64,000 nt of DNA from DATBSL01 sp963729875 (GTDB taxonomy: Bacteria > Acidobacteriota > Vicinamibacteria > Fen-336). Every line of letters begins with the position of its first letter. Position 1 is the first letter of the stretch. The DNA is taken from NCBI GenBank assembly GCA_963729875.1, contig CAVSPR010000006.1:62001-126000 (forward strand), written 5' to 3'. Both the position numbers and the translations under genes were made by a program. Under the pieces are notes generated by a model. The model was not told the DNA's origin. It did no database searches and was given only the letters and a program-made list of their open reading frames with translations. Below are positions 44,536-54,403 of this stretch, piece by piece.

Positions 44536-45188
44536 GGTCGGGCTCCTCCGGACCTGCCCGCGATCGCGCCGGCCACGGTGCCGAACAGCCCGCCGATGAC
44601 GGCGGTGAACCACAGCCAGATCGTCATCTGCGGGAGGAGCCCGATGACGAGCCACTTCCGGAGCCCCGACATCTCGGGAGCACCGGGCGGCATGACGTCG
44701 TAGTGGGTGCCCCAGCTGCCGAGGATGGCCGCCAGCATGACGAGCGCCACGGGGATGCGCGCCGCGAGGCCGTAGGCGAGCAGCACGCGGCCGAGGGAGG
44801 GCCACGCGAGGAGCGCCAGGGCGAGACCCACGAGAGAGACGACGGCGTAGATCGAGAGCGTGGTGACACTCGTCTCCTCGACGCCCAGCTTCGCGGCGAG
44901 GAACCCCGAAGCCGGCAGGATCACGAGCGCGAGGAGAGTCAGGGCGAGGGTGCGACCCACTCTCGGGCGCTCGCCGGATCGGACGAGCTTCCACCCGAAC
45001 CACGCTCCGAAAAGCGGGACCAGCCACGCGATCCCCACGAGCGCCCCGCCGCCTCCGGGCTCGCGGCTGAACAGCACGGGGGACCACCCCTGCAGCTCGC
45101 CCAGGAGCCGCAGCAACGTGACGGCGAGCGTGATCACGGCCGGCACCAGGATCAGTCGGCCGGGGCTCGCGGACCCATCGTTGGTCAT
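44532..45188 (-). CDS. Multi-span membrane protein heading the kinase operon
   Basis: 218 residues from ATG 45188 with AGGAGG just upstream. About six hydrophobic spans are visible (for example LILVPAVITLAVTLL, IAWLVPLFGAWFGW, TLALTLLALVILPASGF, IAAILGSWGTHYD region, WLWFTAVIGGLFGTVAGAI). No family recognised. The stop overlaps the CTG start of the downstream kinase, and the start overlaps the stop of a 24-codon leader ORF. The tight coupling suggests that it works with the kinases, for instance as a partner or anchor. A broken copy of its 5' end lies at 54324-54386 next to other kinases, which supports the association. Confidence 0.78.
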   Translation of the reverse strand: MTNDGSASPGRLILVPAVITLAVTLLRLLGELQGWSPVLFSREPGGGGALVGIAWLVPLFGAWFGWKLVRSGERPRVGRTLALTLLALVILPASGFLAAKLGVEETSVTTLSIYAVVSLVGLALALLAWPSLGRVLLAYGLAARIPVALVMLAAILGSWGTHYDVMPPGAPEMSGLRKWLVIGLLPQMTIWLWFTAVIGGLFGTVAGAIAGRSGGARP

Positions 45189-45259
45189 CGGACCTCCTCG
45201 TTCGCGCGCGACCCGGGCCGCCCGGTGGTCGGGTACCGAGGGCCGCCGCCTCTTTTCAT
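45185..45259 (-). CDS. Possible 24-codon leader ORF of the kinase operon
   Basis: ATG 45259 (GGAG 8 bp upstream) opens 24 codons beginning MKRGGGPRYP and ending in TGA that overlaps the ATGA start of the membrane-protein gene. The arrangement would couple translation of the leader and the operon. The peptide is basic and has no recognised family. It may be a chance ORF; confidence rests on the ribosome-binding site, the overlap and the promoter-like TATACT 17 bp upstream of its ATG. Confidence 0.35.
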   Translation of the reverse strand: MKRGGGPRYPTTGRPGSRANEEVR

Positions 45260-45275
45260 GGGGAACGCTCCGGCG

Positions 45276-45281
45276 AGTATA
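45276..45281 (-). promoter_or_regulatory. Candidate -10 element of the kinase operon
   Basis: TATACT on the minus strand, 17 bp upstream of the leader ATG and 88 bp upstream of the membrane-protein ATG. It is the only AT-rich stretch in the 133-bp gap. No clear -35 is visible. Confidence 0.4.
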
Positions 45282-45321
45282 CGCGAGGAGGGACCTCGAG
45301 AGACTCGGGGCGCCGACCTCT

Positions 45322-46500
45322 CTACTGCGGCCCGGCGGGCGGGGGCGCGCCGGGAGCGCCCGGCTCGGGCGCCGCCGCCGTCGTCGGCGGGCCGTCGCCC
45401 GGAGGGAGGGCGTAGGTGTCGACGATCGCGGTGAGCAGCACCGCGACGAGCGGACCGAGCACGATGCCGATGAACCCGAACGCGCTGACCCCGCCCATCA
45501 GGCTGATGATCAGGACGAGCGTGTTCAGCTTCGACTTCCCGGAGAGGAGCAGCGGGCGCACCACGTTGTCGACGTTGCCGATGACCAGGAGGCCGACGAG
45601 GGCGAGCACGATGCCCTTCACCAGGTGGCCCGTCACGGCGAGCCAGACGGCGACGGGCGCCCATATGAGCGCGGACCCGATCAGGGGCAGGAAGGCGAGG
45701 ATCGTCATGATGAACGCCCAGAGGAGGGCCCCGGGCACCGCCAGCAGGACGAAGGCGGTCCCGCCGATGACGCCCTGGATGGCCGCGATCGCGATCGTCG
45801 ACGTGACGCTCGCGGACACGAGCTCGGAGCTGATCGAGATGAACCTCTCGTTCTGCTCCGGCCCGAACGGCATCACCCGCCGCAGGGCCCGGGCGAACGA
45901 GGGGGCGTCCTTGAGAAGGAAGAAGAGGATCGACAGCATGATGACGAGCGAGAACGTGTAGCCCAGCACGCTCGCGAAGATGCTGCCGGCCCGGTTCGCG
46001 ACGTGCTGCAGGAGGCGGCCGACGCTGGACGAGATCCCGGAGAGGACGACCTGCTCTTCGGGGAGGGCCGGGACCCTGGCGCGCGCCCAGTCCCACAGGC
46101 GGTGGAAGAGGGCGGCCGGGCCGCCCTGGTCGTTGAGCTTCTGCTGGACGTAGTCGACGCTCGTGGCCCCGTCGCTGAGCAGGGTGTAGCCGACGAAGAA
46201 GAGGGGCACGACCAGGAGCAGCAGCACGCCGAGCACGAGGACGATCGAGGTCCGGGTCGGCCCCAGACGCGGCGCCAGCCGCTCGCGGATGGGGTTGAGG
46301 CAGATGGCGAGCACCGCCGCCCACCCCAGCTCGAGCAGGAACGGCTGGACGACCTTCCACATGAGCCAGGCGATGAGCAGGACGGTGCCGTAGAACACGA
46401 CCTGCATCAGCTGCTCCCTCTCGCGCGGTACCCGCGGGGGCGGCGCTGGCGCCGACGGCTCGGGCGCCGGTCCGGGCGTCGGGTCGGGCGTGCTCGTCAT
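45322..46500 (-). CDS. AI-2E family (PerM-like) transporter
   Basis: 392 residues from ATG 46500, with AAAGGAG upstream. A proline-rich cytoplasmic tail (1-27) precedes eight hydrophobic spans in the AI-2E/PerM arrangement. Family landmarks are GWAAVLAICLNPIRERL after the second span, GYTFSLVIMLSILFFLLKD, AIQGVIGGTAFVLLAVPGALLWAF, LPLIGSALIWAPVA, and GNVDNVVRPLLLSGKSKLN followed by LMGGVSAFGFIGIVLGP. Members export AI-2 or other small molecules, or act as Na+/H+ antiporters; which applies here cannot be told. The ATG overlaps the stop of the upstream membrane-protein gene (ATGA, 46497-46500), so the two are coupled. Confidence 0.92.
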   Translation of the reverse strand: MTSTPDPTPGPAPEPSAPAPPPRVPREREQLMQVVFYGTVLLIAWLMWKVVQPFLLELGWAAVLAICLNPIRERLAPRLGPTRTSIVLVLGVLLLLVVPLFFVGYTLLSDGATSVDYVQQKLNDQGGPAALFHRLWDWARARVPALPEEQVVLSGISSSVGRLLQHVANRAGSIFASVLGYTFSLVIMLSILFFLLKDAPSFARALRRVMPFGPEQNERFISISSELVSASVTSTIAIAAIQGVIGGTAFVLLAVPGALLWAFIMTILAFLPLIGSALIWAPVAVWLAVTGHLVKGIVLALVGLLVIGNVDNVVRPLLLSGKSKLNTLVLIISLMGGVSAFGFIGIVLGPLVAVLLTAIVDTYALPPGDGPPTTAAAPEPGAPGAPPPAGPQ

Positions 46501-48733
46501 GGAAGCTCCTTTCGGGATTGCGTGCGAGGGCGAAAGGCGACGACCTGCTCGATCCCCCAGACCCCGCCGGTGATGCCGACCCGGAGGAGCCGCCCGGACG
46601 CGGGGGGGATCTCGAAGACCACGGGGACCCTGCGGGGGTCGAGCAGCGCTCCGCGAAGGGCGAGCGCGGCCACCGGCCCGTTCCACGAGACCGTCCAGGC
46701 CTTCGTGTCACCGACCTCGACCGTGACGCGGATCGGCAGGTCCGACACCCCGCCGCCGAACCCGAGTTCGACGCCTCCGACCAGCCCGGGCGGGTCGAGC
46801 TCGAAGACGCCCCGGCGCGGGCTGCCGTGGAGTGTCTTCGTCGCGACGGCGCTCCCGAGCGGGGGAGGGGCCGGTGCGGCGACTGCCGGCAGCAGGTACG
46901 CGCCACGTCCTCCGAGGTCCCCGAGGGAGCGGGCGCCGGCCTCGGACCGGACGAGCTGCTCCAGCGCCGCGGCGTCCGCGGCGGCGCGGTCGACGAGGAC
47001 GAGGAGCGGGCCGTGCTCGCGCAGGACTCCCAGCACCCCGGCCTCGCGGCGCTGCAGGCCCCAGCGCAGGGCGGTGTAGTGGGGGGGCTGGAAGCCGGAG
47101 TAGCCGTTGACGAGGGGAAGGCCGTGGGCCGTCGCCCGGTACATCGCGAGCGCGTCGCGCTCCTCGTCGACCGGCAGCTCGAGCACCGCGGCGACGGGGG
47201 TGCCGGCGGGAAGGGCGATCGCCTCGGGCGCGTCGAGGATCGGGAGGCGGTCGAGCCACCCGTCCCAGAGGACCCCCGCCGCCGCGAGGGCGCCGAGCGC
47301 CGGCGCCCAGCGGCCCCTCCGCTCGACCAGACGGCCGAGCGCGGCCGCCCCCGCGAGGGCCAGGCAGAACGCGGCGGGCATCGCGAAGCGCGCGGGCACC
47401 CGCAGGGCCGAGGTCCCGGGCAGCGCGAGCAGGTAGTAGTACGGCGCCTTGTCCCAGAACTTGACGCCGAACGCGCCGGGGTTGGGGCCGAGGGCCAGGA
47501 CGGTCATGGCCACGGCCGCGGCCAGGTAGAACGCCGGCACGGACCCCTTCCTCCAGGCGACCCTGAAGCTCCGGCTCGAGATCACGGTCAGGACCAGCGC
47601 GTAGTTCGCGAGGGCGAGCGGCTTGCTGAGAGCCTTGAGCGAAAGGCAAGACGCCACCGAGGGCCAGGCGCCACGGGCCGGTCACGGTGGTCACGGCCGC
47701 GGTCATCGCGGCGATCGCCGCCACCGCGGCGAAGACGCCCGCGACCGGGCCCTCGTCCGCCCGCTTGCGCATCCACCACGCGAGCAGGAAGACGGCGAGG
47801 ACGACGGGTAGCGTCAGGCCCGGGAAGAGCCACGACTCCGGCGCCGTGGAGGTCGGGTCGGGCCAGAAGGACAGCGCGGGCGGCGGCTGGAGCAGCGAAG
47901 CGAGGTCCGCGCTCAGCAGCTCGATCTCCTCGATCGAGCGCCGGAACCCGTAGCGCTCGTGCTCGTGCGCGTAGCGCAGGAAGACGGGAGCGAGGCAGGC
48001 GGAGGCCAGGGCCCAGACCAGGAGGACCCGGGCCACGCGGCCCCGGTGCACCGGGGACCCTGCGAACCACGCGACCCAGGCCGCGAAGAGGACGGACACG
48101 AAGACGAGGAAGTAGCCGTTGGTCAGGCCCTGCAGGATCCAGGCGGCGGCCACCAGCACGAGCCAGCCCCGGCGGCCGTCCTCCACGAAGCGGTGCGCGC
48201 CGAGGAAGAGGAGGGGGATGAAGTACGCGCAGAGCACCTGCAGGTGGGCGAGCTGGGCGGCGCGATAGGGGGCGAAGCCGTAGGCGAGGCCGGCGACGAA
48301 GCACAGGCCCGGACGCAGGCCGAGGGCCCGGGCCAGCAGGTGCATGGCGAAGCCGGACAGGGCGAACGACGAGATGAAGGCGACGTTGTAGGCGACGAGC
48401 GGGGAAGCGCCCAGCCACTGGAGGGGCGTCGTCAGGGGGGAGAGCCCCACGAGGTTCTCGGAAAACGACAGCACGCCGGTGATCGGGTAGAAGATCGAGC
48501 CGTTCCACCAGGCCTCGGTGAAGGGAACGGCGTGCGCGTTCCACCACAGCAGCCACGTGTTCAGCAGCGGGTCGATCCGGTCGTGGACCACCCCGTCCCC
48601 GAGGCGCAGGGCGAGCGGAAAGGTCGCCAGGATCGCCAGGAGGCCATACAGGAGGAAGACGCCCAGCAGCCGGGATAGCGGCTGCCGTGCGGGGGGCCGG
48701 GTCCCGGGCGGCGGAGGGCAGGTCGCCGGGCAC
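46497..48733 (-). CDS. Polytopic membrane protein, GT-C glycosyltransferase-like (frameshifted)
   Basis: About 740 residues. Clear spans begin with LLGVFLLYGLLAILATFPLALRL, then an acidic loop DRIDPLLNTWLLWWNAHAVP, typical of GT-C/PMT-like enzymes that use lipid-linked sugars, followed by many more spans and a soluble C-terminal half. The start is uncertain. GTG 48733 gives a good beginning only if one base is added or lost in the G6 run at 48691-48696; otherwise no standard start exists in frame. A second indel near 47640-47660 moves the last 380 residues to another frame. It lies 9 bp behind a methyltransferase gene, and its stop overlaps the AI-2E transporter start. A plus-strand paralogous module lies at 50554-54245. 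Confidence 0.72.
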
Positions 48734-48742
48734 GGTGGAGCT

Positions 48743-50464
48743 TCAGTCCCCGGTCTCGAGGGGGAGCGAGAGGATCGGCGACCCGTGGCTCTCGAACCAG
48801 CAGATCTGCTCCGCCACGAGGTCGAACCCGAGGTGGAAGCGTCCTCTCTCCGGCGGTCCCGGGACCACCGCCTCGATCTCGATCGTCTCGCCGGGGTCCA
48901 CCGGCCGCGGGAGCGGGACGCGGAAGTGGTCGCGCTCGAGCAGGCCGCCCCCGGCGTCCCGCAGCTGCACGCCGAGGTTGACCGCGCCGCGGTCGGCCGG
49001 TGACCCGGTGAACCAGCGCGTGTCGCCGGTGTTGGTCGCGCGCAGGCGCACGTGGACGGGCGCCGACGGAGGCAGCCTCCCGGGCGGGGCGGGCGGCAGC
49101 AGCTCCAGGCGCGCCCCGAGCCAGTGGGGGGCGCGGCTGTCGGGCCAGCCCTCGACGACGAGGTCGACGTCGACGGTTGCGGACCCGCACTGCTCGAACC
49201 ACGCCACCTTCTCGTCGACGAGGTCGAGGCGCAGGACGAAGCGCCCGACCCGCCCGGGCAGGTGGACCCTCGCCTCGAACTCGACGGCCTCGCCGGGTGC
49301 CATGTCTCGCGGGAGCTGGTCCGCGAAGAAGCACCGCTCCACCGGATGGCGCTGCTCGTCGAGCAGGTGGCCGCCCACGCTGACGTAGCCGCCGGCCGGG
49401 TCGAGCGCCGCGAGCCAGACGGTGTCGCCGACGTTCTCGACGCGCAGGGGCAGGGCGACGGCTTCCCCCGCCTTTCCCGACAGCCGCAGTCCCGGCCTCG
49501 GCTCGATCCGGGCGCGCAGGCCACGGGGATTGCGCGAGTCGACCCGCGGCTCCCCCTTGAGCAGGGCCACGAGGTAGAACTGGCGCACGCTCGACTCGAG
49601 GAGGTGCATCGGGAAGACGCTGTGGTCGCCTCCCATCAGCTCGAGGCACTCGTCCCCGCTCAGCGTGATGGCGGGCACGTCGGGGTAGGGCTTGGTGAGA
49701 AAGCGATCGAAGCCGGCCCGGCGCGCGCGGTCGAGCAGGTCCCCGAGGTCGAGGTCGTTCTCGAGGACCCCGAAGTGGCTGGCCTCGAACCGCGAGTGCT
49801 CCGCCTCGGCGTGGCCCTCGCCCGGCTCGGCGAGCACGACCCGCCCGCCCGGCCGCAGCACCCGGAACATCTCGGCGAGTACCCCGTCCTGGTTGGGGAC
49901 GTGGTGGAACGAGTCGAAGCACACGACGCGGTCCACCGATTCCGGCTCGAGGGGGAGCGTCTGCCCGTCGTAGGCGACGAACCGGGCGTCGAGGTCGGGG
50001 TTCTGGCGCGGGTCGAGGCGGAAGGCCTCCCGGCCCAGCTCGAGCGCGGTGGGGCTGACGTCCACGGACACCGTGTGACAGCGGAGGCGATTCAGGAAGG
50101 CCGAGAGCCAGCAGCTCCCGGCGCCGAAGTCGACGACCGTGTGGCCGACCCCGAGGTCGAGGGCGTCGAGCACGAGCGAGAGGCGATAGAGGATCGCCGC
50201 GGTGTCCCGCACGGTGCTGAACGGCTTGTTGAGCACGTGCTCCCGCCCGGACGGCTCGGCGGCGATCGACTGCCAGTGCTGCTCGGCGGCGCGGCTGAAC
50301 TCCTCGTTGCGGCGCAGGAGCTCGGCCTCCGAGTACGAAAGGGTCGCGGGTCGCGGCGCGCTCGGCCGGCGGCGGGGGTCGAGCGCGGACGCCGCCAGGC
50401 CCAGGTAGCGCCAGGCCTGCCGCAGCCTGCGGCTGCCGCTCGGGCTCGTGCGGGGTCTTTCCAT
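48743..50464 (-). CDS. SAM-dependent methyltransferase with two C-terminal beta-sandwich domains
   Basis: 573 residues. Residues about 85-255 form a class I methyltransferase: VVDFGAGSCWLS (motif I, GAGSCW 114-119), VSVDVSP, VVCFDSFHHVPN and LRPGGRVVLAEPG. Residues about 330-455 and 460-573 are two related beta-sandwich repeats. Each has an N-x-GDT-x-W motif near its start (ENVGDTVWLAA, TNTGDTRWFTG) and ends in a DLV-x6-WF motif (DLVDEKVAWFEQCGS, DLVAEQICWFESHGS). Such domains are common in enzymes of surface glycan assembly, so a sugar or lipid-carrier methylation role is inferred. A membrane protein follows 9 bp downstream. The divergent gene at 50554 is a paralog with the same architecture. 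Confidence 0.82.
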   Translation of the reverse strand: MERPRTSPSGSRRLRQAWRYLGLAASALDPRRRPSAPRPATLSYSEAELLRRNEEFSRAAEQHWQSIAAEPSGREHVLNKPFSTVRDTAAILYRLSLVLDALDLGVGHTVVDFGAGSCWLSAFLNRLRCHTVSVDVSPTALELGREAFRLDPRQNPDLDARFVAYDGQTLPLEPESVDRVVCFDSFHHVPNQDGVLAEMFRVLRPGGRVVLAEPGEGHAEAEHSRFEASHFGVLENDLDLGDLLDRARRAGFDRFLTKPYPDVPAITLSGDECLELMGGDHSVFPMHLLESSVRQFYLVALLKGEPRVDSRNPRGLRARIEPRPGLRLSGKAGEAVALPLRVENVGDTVWLAALDPAGGYVSVGGHLLDEQRHPVERCFFADQLPRDMAPGEAVEFEARVHLPGRVGRFVLRLDLVDEKVAWFEQCGSATVDVDLVVEGWPDSRAPHWLGARLELLPPAPPGRLPPSAPVHVRLRATNTGDTRWFTGSPADRGAVNLGVQLRDAGGGLLERDHFRVPLPRPVDPGETIEIEAVVPGPPERGRFHLGFDLVAEQICWFESHGSPILSLPLETGD

Positions 50465-50553
50465 GGTCGCGTCTCGGGCGGGGCGCGACCATGGTAACCG
50501 ATCGAAGCCGTTTGCGCGCCGCGGGCGGCGCGTGAGATCCTGCCAGCCCTATC

Positions 50554-52229
50554 GTGGTTCGAACCCGGCTCGGACAGGCGCTGCGCTACATGCGGGCCGC
50601 GGTCCGCGCGCTCGCCGGCTCCCGCGGGCGGCGCGGGCGACCGCGAGGCCCCCCACCCGGCGGCCGTGGCGGCCGCCGCCGACGACTTCAACGCCGCCGC
50701 CGAGCGTCACTGGGCCTCGATGGCCGGCGATCCCGACGTGCGCGCCCAGCTGCTGCAGAAGCCGTTCGCGAACCTGCGCGAGGCGCCGGCCATGCTGTAC
50801 CGCCTCGGCTTGGCCCTCGAGGCGCTCGACCTCGGCGCCGGTCACACCGTGCTCGACTTCGGAGCCGGGAGCTGCTGGGTGTCGCGCGTGCTGAACCGCC
50901 TCGGCTGCCGGACGATCTCCGTCGACGTGAGCCGGACGGCGCTTCTCCTCGGCGAGGAGGGCTTCCGGCAAGACCCGTTCGTCCGCGCCGAGCTCGGGCC
51001 CCGTTTCGTCCCGTACGACGGCCGCTCCGTGCCCCTCGAGGACGCCTCCGTCGACCGCGTCCTCTGCTTCGACGCGTTCCACCACGTGCCGAACCCGCGG
51101 GAGATCCTCGCCGAGCTGTTCCGCGTGACGCGTCCCGGCGGCCGCCTCGTGATGGCCGAGCCCGGTGCCGGCCACTCCCACAGCGCCTCCGCCGTGTTCG
51201 AGGGCGAGCACTACGGGGTGCTGGAGAACGAGCTCGTCCTGGAGCGGCTGATCGCCGACGCGCGGGCCGTGGGCTTCGACGACTTCGAGATCAAGCCGTA
51301 CCCGGAGGTCGACAACCTGACCCTGACCGCCCCCGCGCACCTGCAGCTGCTCGCGGGGGACCACAGCCTCTACCCCCTGCACCACGTCGTGGCGAGCCTG
51401 CGGGAGCTGCACGTCGTCGCCATGCTGAAAGGCCGCCCGCTCCGGGACAGCCGCAAGCCGGGCACCCTGCGGGCCGCCATCCGCACCGGCGCCGTCGACG
51501 TCACTGGCGGGGCACGCCGGCAAGGAGGCGTGCGTGCCGGTGACCATCGAGAACACGGGCGACACGCTCTGGCTCGCGGCCGATGACCCGGTGGTCGGCG
51601 GCTACGTCTGCCTGGGCGGCCACCTGCAGGACGCCTCCGGCGGCGCCCAGAAGATCGGCCACTTCACGCAGCGGCTGCCGCGGGACGTGGCCCCCGGCGA
51701 GACCGTCGCGGTGGAGGCGCGGTTCGCCCTGCCCGAGTCGGCGGGCTCGTACGTGATCCGGCTGGACATGGTGGACGCGCGCGTGGCCTGGTTCTCGCAG
51801 GTCGGCTCCCCGACGGCCGACCTGACGCTCACGATCGGCTGGGCGGACAGCCTCGACCCCCACCGGTTCGAGGCCCGGATCGAGCCGCTCGGGGCCTTCC
51901 CGCCGCGGGCCGAGGGGGACGCGTTCTCCCTGCGCCTGCGCCTCACGAACGCCGGCGACACCACGTGGCTGAGCGGCCCCGACGAGCGCAGGGGAACTGT
52001 CCGGGTCGGGGTGCAACGGCTCTCGGCCGACGGAACGGCCGGCGACCAGGACTACTTCCGGGCCTCGCTTCCGGGCCCGGTGCCGCCGGGTGGTTCGACG
52101 GAGGTGAGCCTGATCGTGCCCTTGCGCCCGGGAGTCGGCCGCTCCTTCGCCGTCGACCTCGTGGCCGAGCAGATATGCTGGTTCTCGCGCCACGGCTCGA
52201 AGCCGCTATCGTTCGAGCTGGCCGGCTGA
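50554..52229 (+). CDS. SAM-dependent methyltransferase with two beta-sandwich domains, paralog (two frameshifts)
   Basis: Starts at GTG 50554 (VVRTRLGQALRYMRAAVRALAGS) and follows the layout of the divergent neighbour. VLDFGAGSCWVSRVLNRLG is motif I, with ISVDVSR, VLCFDAFHHVPNPR and TRPGGRLVMAEPGAG after it. Then come two beta-sandwich domains (IENTGDTLWLAA to DMVDARVAWFSQVGS; TNAGDTTWLSG to DLVAEQICWFSRHGS). One indel lies near 50625-50640 in the N-terminal linker, and a surplus G lies in GGGG at 51509-51512, exactly between the methyltransferase and the first sandwich domain. All domains are otherwise well preserved. The next gene starts 5 bp after the stop. Confidence 0.78.
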
Positions 52230-52234
52230 CCCGC

Positions 52235-54245
52235 GTGCCCCTCTTCACGGGACGCCGGGTCGACCAGGCGCTCCTCGCCGCCGCGTGCGTGCTCGGGGCC
52301 GCCGGGACCCTCGCGCTGGCCCTCGGGGGCGGCCGTTGGCGGCTCGGCCCGGTGGCCGTCAGCCTCCAGAGCCCGCTGCGGACGATCGCGCTCGGCGTCG
52401 CGCTCCTCCTGCTGCGCGACGCCCTCCGCGCGACGCCCGCCCGCGTCCCCTGGGCTCGTGGGGCCCTCCTCGTCGGCGCGCTCGCCGCGGTGCTCGCCCT
52501 CGACTCCCGCCCCCGCCTCGTGGGCGACGGCCTCGAGTACGCCGCGATGGCCTCGAACCTGTCGCGGGGCCGCCCGCCGGCGCTGACGGGCGAGGAGCGT
52601 GCGTCGGTCGAGTCGGCCTTCGCGTCCGCCCCCGGCACCCTCGGCGCCGCGAGCGATCTCCTGACCGGTCCGGACGGCCGGCAGGACTTCCACCACTTCT
52701 GGCTCTACCCGCTGCTCGTCGCGCCGTTCTTCGCCGCGCTGGCCGCGGTGGGCGGGCCCCCGCTCGCCGGCTTCGCGCTGGCGAACCTGCTCCTCCTCGT
52801 GCTCGCGGCGGGCGTCGTCCACCGCCGCGCCGGGCCCGGAGCGGCGCTCGTCCTCTTCGCCGGGCCGCTGCTCTGGTGGGTCGACAAGCCGCACCCGGAG
52901 GTCCTCCTCGTGACGGTCCTCGCCTCCGCGCTCGCCCTGGCGCCCGAGCGGCCCGAGTGGGCGCTGCCTCTCGCCGCCCTGGCCGCGGCCCAGAACCCCG
53001 TGTTCCTCCCCGTGCTCGCCGTGGGCTCCCTCTGGGCGTGGCGGCGTCACCGGGGTCGGCCGCGGCTGCGGATCTCCCTCGTCGCGGCCTGGGCCCTGGC
53101 CGCCGTTCGCCCCCTCTACTACCTCCTCCACCTGGGCCGGACGGAGCCGCTGCGCGAGACGGTGCTGCCGCACGTGCCCGGCGTCGCGGAGGCCTGGGCC
53201 GTTCTCGGCGACCCGAACCTCGGCCTCTTCCCGGGCTGGCCGGCCATGGCTGTCCTGGCTCTTCTCGGCCTGGGCATGGCGGCGACGCGCTTGCGCCGGC
53301 CCTCGGCGGCCACGACCGCCGACGTCCTCGCCCTGGCCGCCGCCCTCCTGGCCCTGCTCGTCCTCTTCACGCAGCCCGGCAACATCAACCACGGGGGCAC
53401 GCGGGGGATGAGCCGCTACGCGCTGTGGCTCGTGCCCTTCACCGTGCCCGTGCTCGCGGCGCTCGCCGCCCGGACGGGAGCGTTCGCCCGCGCCGGGCTG
53501 GCGGGGCTCGGCGTGCTCTCTGCTCTTCAGCCTCTTTCCCGAGTACGTGCCGGCCCGGCCCGAGAGGTACCTCGAGCCGACGCCCCTCGCCCGGTGGCTG
53601 TGGACGCGCCACCCGGGCCTCGACCGCCCGCTCCCCGAGGTCTTCGCCGAGCGCGCGTGGGGCTACCCGCCCCTCGGCTCCGTGCCGGCCTCGACCCCGC
53701 GCTGCGAGAAAGCCCTCGTCCGGGGCGACGGGACGCCGGTCGGGAGGTGGCCGCTGGCGTGCACGCCGGCGGAGAAGCCGGAGGCCTGCCGCGTGCCGGG
53801 GACGCTGTGCTACGCGGACGGGGGGCCGCCGGGCTACCGGTTCTCGCCCGCGCCGGCCCAGCCCACCTTCCGCGACGAGGGCCGGCAGCGCTGGTACTGG
53901 ACGGGCGCGCCGGCGGCCGAGCTCGCCGGTGAGCTGCGCGCGCTGCCGTGGCAGGACATCGGCCTCGTCGACCCGAAGGACGAGGGCGTCCTGATCGCCG
54001 GCAGGCAGGGCGCGGGCCGGCTCCAGCTGCGGACGGCGGCCGGGGCCTACGTCGCCTGGCTCGACGGCGCCCGCCGGGCCGGGGCGTGGCTGGCTCCCCG
54101 CGCGCTGCGAAAGGCGACGGCGATCCTCGTCGATCCCCTGACCGGCGATGACCTGGGCCGCACGGACCTCGACCCGGACCGCGTGACGCGAATCGACCTG
54201 CCGCCGCGCGCCCCTCTCCTCCTGGTGGTGAGGGAGGCGCGCTGA
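52235..54245 (+). CDS. Polytopic membrane protein downstream of methyltransferase (frameshifted)
   Basis: About 670 residues from GTG 52235, 5 bp after the methyltransferase stop. Roughly ten spans follow, beginning ALLAAACVLGAAGTLALAL. The first large loop (DSRPRLVGDGLEYAAMASNL) has the D-x-Y pattern of GT-C enzymes. An indel near 53515-53525 separates the span region from a soluble C-terminal domain of about 230 residues (starting FPEYVPARPERYLEPTPLAR). That domain is rich in Trp/Tyr and may bind sugars. I do not recognise a named family. It mirrors the methyltransferase plus membrane-protein pair on the other strand, though the two membrane proteins are less alike than the methyltransferases. 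Confidence 0.68.
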
Positions 54246-54323
54246 GGCGGCGGCGACCGACCGCCATCATGGCCCCTCCCGCCGCCTCGTGGGGAATCGT
54301 GGACCGCGCACCTTCGTCGGCGC

Positions 54324-54386
54324 CGGCCGGAACCAGGATCAGCCGGCCGTGCGGACGGACGCGACATCGGTCATCGGACTTCCTCC
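54324..54386 (-). pseudogene. Relic 5' end of the kinase-associated membrane protein gene
   Basis: About 63 bp resemble the ribosome-binding site and first 17 codons of the 44532-45188 gene. Shared parts are GGAGG, TCCGATGACC, GGCCG and CTGATCCTGG, with GRLILVPA readable in a shifted frame. The distance from ATG to CTGATCCTGG is one base shorter, and the ATG frame meets a stop after 11 codons. It lies immediately behind the M20 hydrolase gene. Confidence 0.6.
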
Positions 54387-54403
54387 ACCAGGAAAGGGCC
54401 CGT

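Noticed and set aside
41880..45087. Long open frames joining neighbouring kinases into one giant protein
   Set aside because: The frame upstream of each kinase start is open by chance and out of frame with the preceding gene. Ribosome-binding sites and homologous N-termini define separate proteins.
24717..45188. CRISPR-like or transposon repeats suggested by the recurring sequence blocks
   Set aside because: The repeats are homologous coding segments (kinase motifs and SPDG propeller blades), not short spaced repeats. No transposase or inverted terminal repeats were seen.
46708..49524. A 938-codon minus-strand frame linking the methyltransferase region and the membrane protein
   Set aside because: Only its middle part is true membrane-protein sequence. 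The first part is a shifted reading of the methyltransferase gene and the last part follows the frameshift.
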